Assembly: GCA_036494005.1 (NCBI GenBank)
Contig: DASXOV010000167.1
Location: forward strand, 1-10,700
Source of the DNA: GCA-003244245 sp036494005
GTDB lineage: Bacteria; Actinomycetota; Actinomycetes; Mycobacteriales; Pseudonocardiaceae
DNA: 10,700 nt
Direction: 5' to 3'
Shown here: one piece after another, positions 1 to 7,310 of the stretch
How positions within the stretch are numbered: the first letter of the stretch is position 1
Layout: the number at the start of each line of letters is the position of its first letter
The notes under the pieces: generated by a model
Databases searched by the model: none
Seen by the model: the letters and a program-made list of their open reading frames with translations, nothing else
What the model was told of the DNA's origin: nothing
Made by a program: the position numbers and the translations under genes

Positions 1-615
1 CGCATCGAACATAGGGTATGGGGCGACGCGTACCGCTCAGGCCACATAGCCGCGAGCCAGGCCCACATCGGGACGCTGGAAGCCGAAGCGACCGTCATCC
101 GTGAATATCAGCCATCAATGCTGCCGAGCATTGTGCAAACCGTCGCCTACGCCCGAGAGATGCTCACGGCACCAGGTGGCCCGGTTCTCGTCGGCGCGAC
201 TCCGGACGCCATCGAGGAGCTGATCGCTGAACGGATCAAGCGTCAGGCGCTGCTGTACGAGCCAGGGCGGCAGGTGCAGATCGTGCTCGGACAGGCCGCG
301 TTGACGGTGCATTTCGGTTCGGTGGACACACTGATCGGCCAGCTCGACCGACTCGTGACCCTCGCCGGCCTCGCCTCGGTCGACCTCCGGGTACTGCCCA
401 GCGTTGCGCCCTCACCCATCCTGCCGCTCGCCGGATTCAGCATCCATGATGACACGACGTTATGGCTGGAGACAGTGACGCGGGAGGTGCGGTACACCGA
501 TCCCGAGGAAGTCACTGCGCACGCAAAGGCGTTCGAGCTTGCTCGTCAAGGTGCCGCGGCCGACGCCGACGCCGTTGCCCTCATCCAACGCATTGCCGCA
601 GAGCTGCGGGCTTGA
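1..615 (+). CDS. XRE-family regulator, DUF5753 C-terminal part (5' end outside window)
   Basis: The frame is open from the first base to a TGA at 613-615, so this is the C-terminal ~204 residues of a longer protein. The N-terminal helix-turn-helix expected for the family lies outside the window. The visible part matches DUF5753. An opening 'EYQPSMLPSIVQTVAYAREML' segment corresponds to the family's E-x-x-x-x-P-x-x-x-Q-T-x-x-YAR signature. It is followed by a basic 'ERIKRQALL' stretch and a central 'VLGQAAL' strand, and it ends in a helix rich in Ala. Family members are actinobacterial DNA-binding regulators, often paired with a small DUF397 protein. No DUF397 gene follows here, because the next gene is convergent. 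The specific target is unknown. Confidence 0.85.
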   Translation, partial: RIEHRVWGDAYRSGHIAASQAHIGTLEAEATVIREYQPSMLPSIVQTVAYAREMLTAPGGPVLVGATPDAIEELIAERIKRQALLYEPGRQVQIVLGQAALTVHFGSVDTLIGQLDRLVTLAGLASVDLRVLPSVAPSPILPLAGFSIHDDTTLWLETVTREVRYTDPEEVTAHAKAFELARQGAAADADAVALIQRIAAELRA

Positions 616-623
616 CCTGGTTT

Positions 624-663
624 TTCTCGGCACCGGACAGAGCGCGGTGTGTGACGCCGAGAA
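624..663. terminator. Hairpin between convergent genes, possible bidirectional terminator
   Basis: An inverted repeat TTCTCGGC (624-631) / GCCGAGAA (656-663) encloses a second short arm pair, ACCG (632-635) / CGGT (645-648). It sits exactly in the 63-bp gap between the convergent stops of the DUF5753 gene and the HelR-like gene, where a shared terminator is expected. There is no U-tract on the 3' side in either direction. It would therefore have to be a U-less actinobacterial-type terminator, which is an inference. Confidence 0.45.
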
Positions 664-678
664 CCCTGCGCCGCGTGC

Positions 679-3024
679 TCAGGGAGTGAGCACCGCGGGC
701 AGCTCGCCGGGGTGGACGATGGTCAGGCGTTGGGTGGCTCGGGTCAGGGCGACGTAGAGATCGTTGAGCCCGCGGGGTGACTCGGCCAGGATCGCCGCCG
801 GGTCGACCAGCACCACGGCGTCGAACTCCAGGCCCTTGACGGCGGCCACGCTCAGCACCGTGACCGTGGCGTCGAGGTCGCCGTCGGCCGCACCGCCCGC
901 GCCGGGTACCCCCGCCTCGACCAGTTTGCCCAGCTCGGCCACCTGCGCGGCGGGCGCCAGCACCGCCACCCGGCCATCGGGCACCGCGGCGACCTCGGCG
1001 ACGACCACGTCGGGCAGCTCCGCGGCCAGCGCCGACACGGCGACGAAACGGGGCGCGATGCCGGTGCTGCGCACCGACTGCGGCGGGGTGATGCCGACGT
1101 CGAGCGCCGCGAGCACCCGATCGGCCAGCTCCGCGATCTCGGCGGGGTTGCGGTAGTTGATGGTCAGCTGCTCCAGCCGCCACCGGTCCGCGACGTAGGG
1201 GCTGAGCACCTCGTGCCAGGAGTTCGCACCGGAACGGTCGCCGGTCTGCGCGATGTCGCCCACCACGGTCATCGACCGGCTGGGGCAGCGCCGCATGAGC
1301 ACCCGCCAGGCCATCGGCGACAGTTCCTGCGCCTCGTCGACGATGATGTGGCCGTAGGTCCAGGTCCGGTCGGCGGCGGCGCGTTCGGCGGTGCTGTCGT
1401 AGCGGCGGGACCGCTGCCGGTCGGCCAGCCGGTCGGCGTCGATCAGGTCGGTGGCGCGCAGCAGCTCGGGGTCCAGGTCCTCCTCCAGGTCGAGGATGTC
1501 CAGCACGCCCTGGGCGTACTGCAGCTCCTCCCGCAACGCGGCGGCCTCCCGGGCGGCCTGCTCGCTGCCGTCGGAGCCGAGCAGCTCGGCGGCCTCGTCC
1601 AGCAGTGGCACGTCGGCCGGGGTCCACACCTGGTCCGGGTCGGTGCCCGGGGCGGGAGCGGGGCGGCCCAGCAGGTCGCGCTGCTCGGGGCGCAGCAGCC
1701 GCTGGGTGGCGGCGGCCAGCCGATGCGGCGAACCGTAGAGATCGGTGAGCAGTTGCTCAGCGCTCAGCATCGGCCACAGCTCGTCCAGGGCGGCGGTGAG
1801 CTCGGCGCTGTCGCGCAACTCGGCCCGGATGTCGGCGATGTCCCCGGAGTCGAGCAGCTCCCGGCCCAGCCCCCGGGCCACCTGGTCGGCCAGCCCCGCC
1901 ACCACTTCACGGTGGAAGATCGGTTTCGCCTCGTTGTGCGGGCGGCGGGCGCGCCGGGCGCGGGTGCGGGCCTGCGTGGTCACCTCCCGGTCCAGGACGA
2001 TCTGCTGCCCCTCGATCGGCAGCGCGATGGGCGTGGCGGGAACCATCTGCCGGTCCCGTACCGCGGCGGCGATCACCTTCACCATCTCGGCACGACCCTT
2101 GACCGCGGCGGCCTCGACCGGCTCCACACCACGGGCATGCGTCCCCGGGTGCAGTTCGGCGACCGTGGACAGCAGCACGCTGGTCTCGCCCAGGGACGGC
2201 AGCACCTGCCCGATGTAGCGCAGGAACGTGGCGTTGGGCCCGACCACCAGCACCCCCCGCTTGGCCAGCTGCCTGCGATGCGTGTAGAGCAGATAAGCCG
2301 CCCGGTGCAGCGCGACGGCGGTCTTGCCGGTACCCGGTCCGCCCTGCACCACCAGCACGCCCTGGGGCTTCGCTCGGATGATCCGGTCCTGCTCGGCCTG
2401 GATGGTCGCGACGATGTCGGACATCCGGCCGGTGCGGCCCGCGGTCAGCGCGGCCATCAGGGCCGCCTCGCTGGTCAGCGCGATTCCCGCGCTCTGTTTC
2501 GTGGGATCGGCCCCGGCCGAATCGAGATCGAGCACCTCGTCGTCGATGGCGAGCACCGTGCGGCTGCGGGTTCTGATGTGCCTGCGCCGCCGCACCCCTT
2601 CCGGGGCGGCGGCCGTCGCGGTGTAGAACGGCCGGGCCGCGGGCGCGCGCCAGTCGATCAGCAGCGGCTCGTAGTCCCGGTCCTCGTCGAGCAGGCCGAG
2701 GCGGCCGATGTAGCGCCGCTCCTCGCCGTCCGGGTCGCCTGCGACGTCCGGGTCGCCTGCGATGTCCAGCCGTCCGAAGCACAGGCCCTGCTCGACGCCG
2801 TCCAGCGCGGCGAGCTGATCGCTGTACATGGCGGCGGCGACGTCCCGCTCGCTGCGGCCCTGCGGGGTGCCGGTGGTGGCACCGCGGAGCACCTCCGCGA
2901 GCCGGCGCGCGGTGTAGCGGCGACGTTCGTCGAGCCGGCCGTAGAGCATGGAGACGTAGTCCTGCTCCGCGGCCAGGCTGTCGACGCTGGATGGCGGTGT
3001 TGGGGAAACCGACACGCGAGGCAT
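679..3024 (-). CDS. HelD/HelR-like RNA polymerase-associated UvrD-type ATPase
   Basis: About 781 residues with superfamily 1 helicase motifs in order. Walker A GGPGTGKTAVALHR is near residues 228-235, a 'VVVGPN' strand follows, Walker B VDEAQELSP is near 562-570, then VVGDIAQ, NYRNP near 623, KGLEFD near 730 and LYVALTRA near 756. The N-terminal segment (EQDYVSMLYGRLDERRRYTARR) looks like the coiled-coil arm of HelD proteins, and 'YIGRLGL' with 'PLLIDWRAPAARPFY' is also typical of the family. HelD proteins release stalled or inhibited RNA polymerase, and the actinobacterial HelR branch gives rifamycin tolerance. I infer that role here but did not see a rifamycin-associated element upstream. 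The frame stays open to 3117, but that extension runs into direct repeats, so I take ATG 3024. A GTG at 3015 is 9 nt from AAGGTGG and is a fair alternative. An in-frame 18-bp duplication is noted separately. Confidence 0.88.
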   Translation of the reverse strand: MPRVSVSPTPPSSVDSLAAEQDYVSMLYGRLDERRRYTARRLAEVLRGATTGTPQGRSERDVAAAMYSDQLAALDGVEQGLCFGRLDIAGDPDVAGDPDGEERRYIGRLGLLDEDRDYEPLLIDWRAPAARPFYTATAAAPEGVRRRRHIRTRSRTVLAIDDEVLDLDSAGADPTKQSAGIALTSEAALMAALTAGRTGRMSDIVATIQAEQDRIIRAKPQGVLVVQGGPGTGKTAVALHRAAYLLYTHRRQLAKRGVLVVGPNATFLRYIGQVLPSLGETSVLLSTVAELHPGTHARGVEPVEAAAVKGRAEMVKVIAAAVRDRQMVPATPIALPIEGQQIVLDREVTTQARTRARRARRPHNEAKPIFHREVVAGLADQVARGLGRELLDSGDIADIRAELRDSAELTAALDELWPMLSAEQLLTDLYGSPHRLAAATQRLLRPEQRDLLGRPAPAPGTDPDQVWTPADVPLLDEAAELLGSDGSEQAAREAAALREELQYAQGVLDILDLEEDLDPELLRATDLIDADRLADRQRSRRYDSTAERAAADRTWTYGHIIVDEAQELSPMAWRVLMRRCPSRSMTVVGDIAQTGDRSGANSWHEVLSPYVADRWRLEQLTINYRNPAEIAELADRVLAALDVGITPPQSVRSTGIAPRFVAVSALAAELPDVVVAEVAAVPDGRVAVLAPAAQVAELGKLVEAGVPGAGGAADGDLDATVTVLSVAAVKGLEFDAVVLVDPAAILAESPRGLNDLYVALTRATQRLTIVHPGELPAVLTP
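2728..2762 (-). repeat. In-frame 18-bp tandem duplication inside the HelR-like gene
   Basis: A 17-bp string beginning GTCCGGGTCGCC occurs at 2728-2744 and again at 2746-2762, giving an 18-bp period. It encodes the doubled hexapeptide VAGDPD in '..AGDPDVAGDPDGEE..', in a probably loop-like acidic stretch ahead of YIGRLGL. The reading frame is kept. Confidence 0.85.
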
Positions 3025-3042
3025 CCACCTTCTGCGACGGGA

Positions 3043-3059
3043 CGGCGCGCTGCGCGCCG
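3043..3059. promoter_or_regulatory. GC-rich dyad in the HelR-like leader
   Basis: A perfect inverted repeat with 8-bp arms around a single central base (CGGCGCGC-T-GCGCGCCG) lies 18 bp upstream of the chosen ATG at 3024. It lies between the direct-repeat block and the ribosome binding region. It could be an operator or an RNA hairpin that affects initiation. No regulator can be named. Confidence 0.45.
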
Positions 3060-3092
3060 AGGGATATTCGGGCGGACCGGTGGGTGGCCGCC

Positions 3093-3200
3093 GACGTTCA
3101 ACAACGCCGACGTTCAACAGACGCTGACGTTCAACAGACGCTGACGTTCAACGATGCCGACGCTCAACGATGCCGACGTTCCACAGTATCGACGTTCCAA
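3093..3200 (-). repeat. Seven direct repeats (16-17 bp period) upstream of the HelR-like gene
   Basis: On the + strand the core GACGTTCAAC or a close variant starts at 3093, 3109, 3126, 3143, 3159, 3175 and 3191, giving spacings of 16, 17, 17, 16, 16 and 16. In the direction of transcription the unit reads GTTGAACGTC followed by 6-7 variable bases. The two units furthest from the gene read TGGAACGTC or TGGAACGTC-like. The block fills most of the 220-bp gap between the arabinosyltransferase stop and the HelR-like start, 69-176 bp upstream of ATG 3024. Phasing near 1.5 helical turns per unit and exact copies of some units fit either a multi-site regulatory region or slippage-prone DNA. Confidence 0.85.
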
Positions 3201-3244
3201 AATATCAAGGTTCCCGGTCGAGCCGCCCCTGAGTGGACACGACT

Positions 3245-6200
3245 TCAACCGATATAGATACGTCCGGTGTACGGCTCACCGGCCAGCGTGGGCAGACGGG
3301 TCCACCCGGAGCGGCGCACCTGCTCGACGTGCAGGTCGACCAGGCCCACCGGGTGCAGGTACACCACCTGCTCGACGTGGCCCCACCCCAGTGTCGGTGC
3401 ACCGGACGGTACGAGCTCGGACGGCAGCTCGACGAAGCGGGCGGTGCGATCCACCTGTACGAGGGTGCCACCGTTGGGCGCGAAGGTCGCGTTGTCCTTG
3501 ATGGCGCCCTCGATGCCGTCGCCCGCTCGCAGCCGGAAGGCCGGTGCCTGGGCGATGCCGTCGCGCAGCGCGATCTGGTCGGCGCAGGGCCACAGCCCGG
3601 CGGAGACCTGGTCGGCGAACACCGGCCGGCCGGCGATCATCGCGGCGGCCGCGCGCGGTGCGGTCAACCGGGGTGCCGCCATGGCCAGCCAGCTGCCCGG
3701 CCCGGGAGTCCGGTCCTCGGCGACCACCCGCACGGCGGCAGGCGAATCCAGGCCGGTGTCGGCCAGCGCGACGGTGAGCTGGGTCCAGTCGGCCGTGGTC
3801 CCGGCCGGGGGCAGCCGCAGGCTACGGATCCGCTCCGGGTGGGCCGGACTTCCGGTCGCCACCTGCACGGTGATCCGCTGCTCCGCGCCGAGGTCGCCGG
3901 CCAGGGGCACGACCAGCCGGTCGTCACCGACCGGGCCGGGCAGCGGGTACCACGGGGTGGTCACGGTGCCGGTGCCCGCACCATCGGCGACGTGGTCCTG
4001 CCACACCTCGGGTGCCGCGGCGCCGGCGAGCAGTACTCCGCTGTCCGGGACACTGCTCGGTGGCGGGCCGACGTCCGGCGCCGCCGCCTGGCGCATGTCC
4101 CCGGTCAGCGCCCCGGCGCCCACGGGCGCGCCGAGACCGGGCCGGGTATCGGCGACGACCTGCACGGCGGGAGCCAGCCCGCACGGTCGGCCGAGGAGGG
4201 CGCGCAGGTTCATCAGCGCCACCGACGTGCCGGGGAACTGACGCACCGGTGCCACGACGAACACCGCGAGCATCAGCACCACCCCGAGACTGGTCGCGGT
4301 CACCAGCACCGCCCGATCCGGCCCCGGCCCTCGCCTGCGCCGGGCCCACCACCAGCCCAGTCCGGCGATGGCGACCCAGAGCAGCGGGTTGCGCAACGCC
4401 AGCGGCCCGATCGACGGGGTCAGCAGGCTCAGCAGGTACGGGGTACCGAGCTGGGTGTGGTCCCCGAACGGCTGGCCCCAGTCCGACAGCGGACGCCACA
4501 GATTCGGGCCCGCGAAGCTGATCGCCGCGGCGGCCACCAGGCCGGCGGTGCCGATCGCGACCGCGGCCGGGCCCGCTCGGCGCGGCAGTGGTGAGCGGAT
4601 CAGCGCGGCGGCCAGCAGCAGGGTGGCGGGTGCGGCGACCGCGCCGAAGTGGTTCACCCATTTCGTCGGGGTCAGCGCCATGGCGGCCAGGCCCAGTGTG
4701 GTGATCAGCCCGGCGTCGCTGAGCAGCCGGCCGCTGCGCCCACCGGTCCCGGCGGCCCTGCTCGTCCCGGTGGCGCCGCGCCGACCGGCCGCCACCGCGG
4801 CGGCCAGCAGCACGGCCAGGGTGAGCAGCACCGGCAGCCGCTTGTCCCACGATCCCCGGTCGTCGGATCCGAGCAGGTTCGCGTAGTGCAAGTACTCCTC
4901 GTACCAGGGGTGCTGGCGGTAGTACCACCGGTGCACTGTTGTGGATTCGAGCACGTCGCCGAGGGTGGCGTCGGCGAAACCGAGCGGTACCACGATCGAG
5001 GCGGCCGCCCCGGTCAGCAGCACCGCGCCCACCCGGTTCGCCAGGTCCGCGGCTCGCCACCACTGCCACAGCCACGGCAGGCACAGCGTCAGCGGCGCGA
5101 CGGCGATCAGGCCGGTGGGCGCGACAGTGATGGTCAGCGCGGCAGCCGCGGTCGCCGCCGCGAACACCCCCATCGAGCGCCGCCGCCGGGCCAGTTCGGC
5201 CAGCACCAGCACCACCGCGGTGCCCAGCGCGATCAGTGGCTCGGGCCGCAGCGTCATGCCGTAGGCCAGCCACCACAGCAGGAACGCGGCGGCTACCGCC
5301 CAGGGCACCGCTGCCCGGCCGCCTGCCGGTCGCTGGGCCACCTGTCCCAGCACGGTCGCGACCAGTACCCGCAGCAGCGCGTAGCCGGCCAGTCCGTAGG
5401 CCAGTGGCACCAGCCGCAGCCAGCCCAGGCTCCATCCGTTGCCGAAGCTCTGCCCGAACGCGCCCCAGGCCTGCATCACGTACTGGCTGGTGGAGAACGG
5501 GTTCTCGGTGACGTTGAACTGGTAGATGGCGTTGCCGATGTAGCCCGAGTCCATCGCGTTGCGGGCCATCAGCAGGTACCACGAGTCGTCGATGTTGATC
5601 GGGGCGAGCACCACCCAGACCGCCGACGCGACCAGCACCACCCCGTCCGCCCAGGACAGTCGCGGCCGGACCAGCCCGGGCCCGGTCCCGCGCCAGCGCC
5701 GCCAGGCCAGCAGGAGCAGGGCGAGCAGCGCGAGACCGTGCCCCACCAGTAGTCCGGTCTTCAGCGGGGTGGGGCTGGACTGGTAGCGCGCGTCGGTGTG
5801 CAGTTGCACGGAAAGCCCGCGCGCCTGCCCTTCGGCGTCGGTCTGCAACTCGGCGACCTGGGGAACCAGCAGGCCGGGCCGGGTGGCGATCGCCGCACCG
5901 TCGCGCGACACCCGGACCCCGCCCGCGTCGGCGAGCACGTGGTAGGAACAGTCCCCGGACGGCAACGGCTCGCTGGCCACGACGGCACCCGACGCGCTGA
6001 CCGTCACGGTGTTCTGGGTAGCGGCCTTCTGGGCGACGGCCACCACCAGGCCCGCACCCGGCGGGCTGTCCGCCCAGGGCGGCAGGGTGCGCAGCGCTTC
6101 CCCACCCCCGGGGCGGGCGGCCAGCGCCCGGAGGGTGGTGCACGCAACGGTGGCCCGCAGCTGCAACGGACGGTAGGGCGAAAGCGGGAGCACCGTGGAC

Positions 6201-6382
6201 ACCGGCTGTTCCCCGGCCCGGGGCCAGCTCACCACCGGGTCGTCGACGGTCACCGGGGCCAGCACAGCGAGCACCCCGAGCACGCCGGTGAGCAGCGCCA
6301 ACGCCGCCACGGTCCACCCGGTCCAGTGATCACGGCGCCCAGCGGGTTCCCGGCGAGGGTCGGAGGTAGCGGCGCTCGGCAC
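3245..6382 (-). CDS. Arabinosyltransferase, Emb family (GT-C fold, GT53)
   Basis: A 1045-residue protein, the usual size for EmbA/B/C. A single membrane segment is seen at about residues 22-45. Next comes an extracytoplasmic domain with the family opening 'VSWPRAGE..STVLPLSPYRPLQL', a multi-helix membrane region (about 208-710), and a C-terminal soluble domain ending in '..GWTRLPTLAGEPYTGRIYIG'. The GT-C metal/catalytic loop is INIDDSWYLLMARN, with Asp-Asp at 265-266, followed by 'TENPFSTSQYVMQAWG'. Emb enzymes transfer arabinose from decaprenyl-phosphoryl arabinose onto arabinan at the outer membrane face and are the target of ethambutol. I cannot tell which paralogue (A, B or C) this is, and no second emb gene is in the window. 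The start is GTG at 6382 without a clear Shine-Dalgarno, and no upstream in-frame start exists. Confidence 0.92.
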   Translation of the reverse strand: MPSAATSDPRREPAGRRDHWTGWTVAALALLTGVLGVLAVLAPVTVDDPVVSWPRAGEQPVSTVLPLSPYRPLQLRATVACTTLRALAARPGGGEALRTLPPWADSPPGAGLVVAVAQKAATQNTVTVSASGAVVASEPLPSGDCSYHVLADAGGVRVSRDGAAIATRPGLLVPQVAELQTDAEGQARGLSVQLHTDARYQSSPTPLKTGLLVGHGLALLALLLLAWRRWRGTGPGLVRPRLSWADGVVLVASAVWVVLAPINIDDSWYLLMARNAMDSGYIGNAIYQFNVTENPFSTSQYVMQAWGAFGQSFGNGWSLGWLRLVPLAYGLAGYALLRVLVATVLGQVAQRPAGGRAAVPWAVAAAFLLWWLAYGMTLRPEPLIALGTAVVLVLAELARRRRSMGVFAAATAAAALTITVAPTGLIAVAPLTLCLPWLWQWWRAADLANRVGAVLLTGAAASIVVPLGFADATLGDVLESTTVHRWYYRQHPWYEEYLHYANLLGSDDRGSWDKRLPVLLTLAVLLAAAVAAGRRGATGTSRAAGTGGRSGRLLSDAGLITTLGLAAMALTPTKWVNHFGAVAAPATLLLAAALIRSPLPRRAGPAAVAIGTAGLVAAAAISFAGPNLWRPLSDWGQPFGDHTQLGTPYLLSLLTPSIGPLALRNPLLWVAIAGLGWWWARRRRGPGPDRAVLVTATSLGVVLMLAVFVVAPVRQFPGTSVALMNLRALLGRPCGLAPAVQVVADTRPGLGAPVGAGALTGDMRQAAAPDVGPPPSSVPDSGVLLAGAAAPEVWQDHVADGAGTGTVTTPWYPLPGPVGDDRLVVPLAGDLGAEQRITVQVATGSPAHPERIRSLRLPPAGTTADWTQLTVALADTGLDSPAAVRVVAEDRTPGPGSWLAMAAPRLTAPRAAAAMIAGRPVFADQVSAGLWPCADQIALRDGIAQAPAFRLRAGDGIEGAIKDNATFAPNGGTLVQVDRTARFVELPSELVPSGAPTLGWGHVEQVVYLHPVGLVDLHVEQVRRSGWTRLPTLAGEPYTGRIYIG

Positions 6383-6481
6383 GGCGGAAGACTACGGCCG
6401 CCGACCACACCCAGCGACGGCCGGTGTCGCATATACCGCGGCGGAGCAACCCGACAGTGTCGACTCGCGTCCGGGAGAATG

Positions 6482-6494
6482 CGTAAGCGTTACG
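6482..6494. promoter_or_regulatory. Small dyad upstream of the arabinosyltransferase gene
   Basis: CGTAA-GCG-TTACG is a 5-bp inverted repeat 100 bp upstream of the GTG start at 6382, within the 230-bp spacer where the promoter should be. Nearby (6534-6554) the 7-mer GGGTAGC occurs twice, 7 bp apart, flanking CCCG-ATA-CGGG. I could not identify convincing -35/-10 boxes. Confidence 0.25.
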
Positions 6495-6589
6495 GATAAC
6501 CCCCGTCGTCGATGGTTACTGATTCCATGTGATGGGTAGCCCGATACGGGTAGCGGGATTTGTTGTTCAAGGGAGAGGAGCAGGTACAT

Positions 6590-6604
6590 GCCTGGAGACC
6601 AGGC
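6590..6604 (-). terminator. Short hairpin after the small membrane-protein gene
   Basis: GCCTGG-AGA-CCAGGC forms a 6-bp stem with a 3-base loop, 8 nt past the stop codon of the 6613-6930 gene. No U-tract follows, so it would be a weak terminator or an RNA-stabilising end. The arabinosyltransferase gene lies 208 bp further on in the same direction. Confidence 0.35.
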
Positions 6605-6612
6605 TGCTGCCC

Positions 6613-6930
6613 TCACACGTCCAGGTAACCGACGGTCGGCACCACCGCCGCGGTATCGGGGGACGCGGTATCGGGGGATTTGCCGGCGAGACGCTCAGCG
6701 CCCCCGTACAACAGCGGCAAGGCGCCCACCACATCCCTGCCGATCCGGTTGAGGCGCAGCACACCAGGTCCGACCACACTGGCCTGCATGCCGATTGTCT
6801 TCAGGCCCTGCAAGCAATCGTCGAGATGGGACGCAATGCGGCTGAGTAACGCACCGGTGGCGAACAGGTAGATCGCCAGAACCGCGGTCATCAATGCGAT
6901 GACGAGTACCGACAAGACGACGAGACTCAT
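6613..6930 (-). CDS. Small single-pass membrane protein, unknown function
   Basis: 105 residues. A hydrophobic helix at about residues 3-29 (LVVLSVLVIALMTAVLAIYLFA) is followed by a soluble tail of short amphipathic helices (SRIASHLDDCLQGLKTIG, LRLNRIGRDVVGALPLLYGGAERL). The start is well supported: ATG 6930 is preceded by AAAGGAACAGAA, a Shine-Dalgarno at normal spacing. The arrangement of one helix plus a helical tail resembles small actinobacterial membrane proteins of no known function, and I do not recognise a named family. Near the C-terminus, SPDTASPDTA comes from an exact 15-bp tandem duplication. It lies upstream of, and in the same direction as, the arabinosyltransferase gene, but the 230-bp gap argues against tight coupling. 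Confidence 0.75.
   Translation of the reverse strand: MSLVVLSVLVIALMTAVLAIYLFATGALLSRIASHLDDCLQGLKTIGMQASVVGPGVLRLNRIGRDVVGALPLLYGGAERLAGKSPDTASPDTAAVVPTVGYLDV
6649..6678 (-). repeat. Exact 15-bp tandem duplication in the small membrane-protein gene
   Basis: CGCGGTATCGGGGGA occurs at 6649-6663 and again immediately at 6664-6678. It adds five residues (SPDTA repeated) to the C-terminal tail and keeps the frame. Confidence 0.9.
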
Positions 6931-7310
6931 TTCTGTTCCTTTCCAATCAGGGTCCGGACTCCAGGCCTCGGGTCAGCGCCACGCGGGCGGGCCACCAAGC
7001 CGCCCGTCGCTGCTGTGCCCCCTCGGCGTCGGTCTCGCGGTGGACACGGCCATGCCGCCAGCGAGCCAGCCGGGACGGGCGTCGCGCCCGGAGCGTTCAG
7101 CCGGCCGGGACAGCGAGCAGTCCGACCGGGCGAAGAGTTCCCGTTGAACCGCATCGGCAGCCACCCGTCCGGCGACAGTGATCACTCAGACTGTATGGTG
7201 CGTCCAGCACAAGCGGATAGTCAAGACATTTTGTTCCGCATATGCGGTTATCTTTCTACATAGAATCCGTAAGTGCGAGATTGAGTCACGGCGCGGAACC
7301 CTGGCTGGCG
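6931..7310. other. Spacer without a confident gene
   Basis: Positions 6931-7185 are GC-rich. A 70-codon leftward frame from GTG 7185 to a stop at 6973 begins MITVAGRVAADAVQREL and has GC-rich third positions in its first two thirds. It has no Shine-Dalgarno and turns low-complexity afterwards, so it may be the remnant of a gene. A second leftward frame overlaps the 6930 start by ATGA but reads like noise. Positions 7187-7310 are clearly AT-richer and hold the two dyads annotated separately and a TTGACT hexamer (7219-7224, leftward) that could be a -35 box for the 6613-6930 gene. Confidence 0.5.
7236..7265. promoter_or_regulatory. Two phased dyads in AT-rich spacer
   Basis: CCGCATATGCGG (7236-7247) is a perfect 12-bp palindrome, and TTCTA-CA-TAGAA (7254-7265) is a second 12-bp dyad. 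Their centres are 18 bp apart. They lie in the local AT-rich patch just past the DUF3291 stop codon and upstream of a leftward TTGACT. Twin dyads of this size suggest an operator region, but no regulator gene is adjacent. Confidence 0.4.

Noticed and set aside
1213..3144. Long rightward open frame (643 codons) opposite the HelR-like gene
   Set aside because: It is the antisense shadow of a GC-rich gene: composition is Gly/Arg/His/Gln-rich with no family motifs, while the opposite strand carries complete SF1 motifs.
3025..3244. Rifamycin-associated element upstream of the HelR-like gene
   Set aside because: I looked for the GGGGCTTGC/CAAGGCCCC-type dyad known upstream of actinobacterial helR genes. 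It is not in the 220-bp spacer.
3924..6317. Long leftward open frame (797 codons) inside the arabinosyltransferase gene, plus rightward frames at 3233-4594 and 4649-5752
   Set aside because: Arg/Gly/Ala-rich shadows without motifs. The Emb frame has the membrane pattern and conserved signatures.
6973..7185. Possible 70-codon leftward gene starting MITVAGRVAADAVQREL
   Set aside because: Third-position GC is fair in the first part, but there is no Shine-Dalgarno, no recognisable family, and low-complexity sequence afterwards. Mentioned only within the spacer entry.
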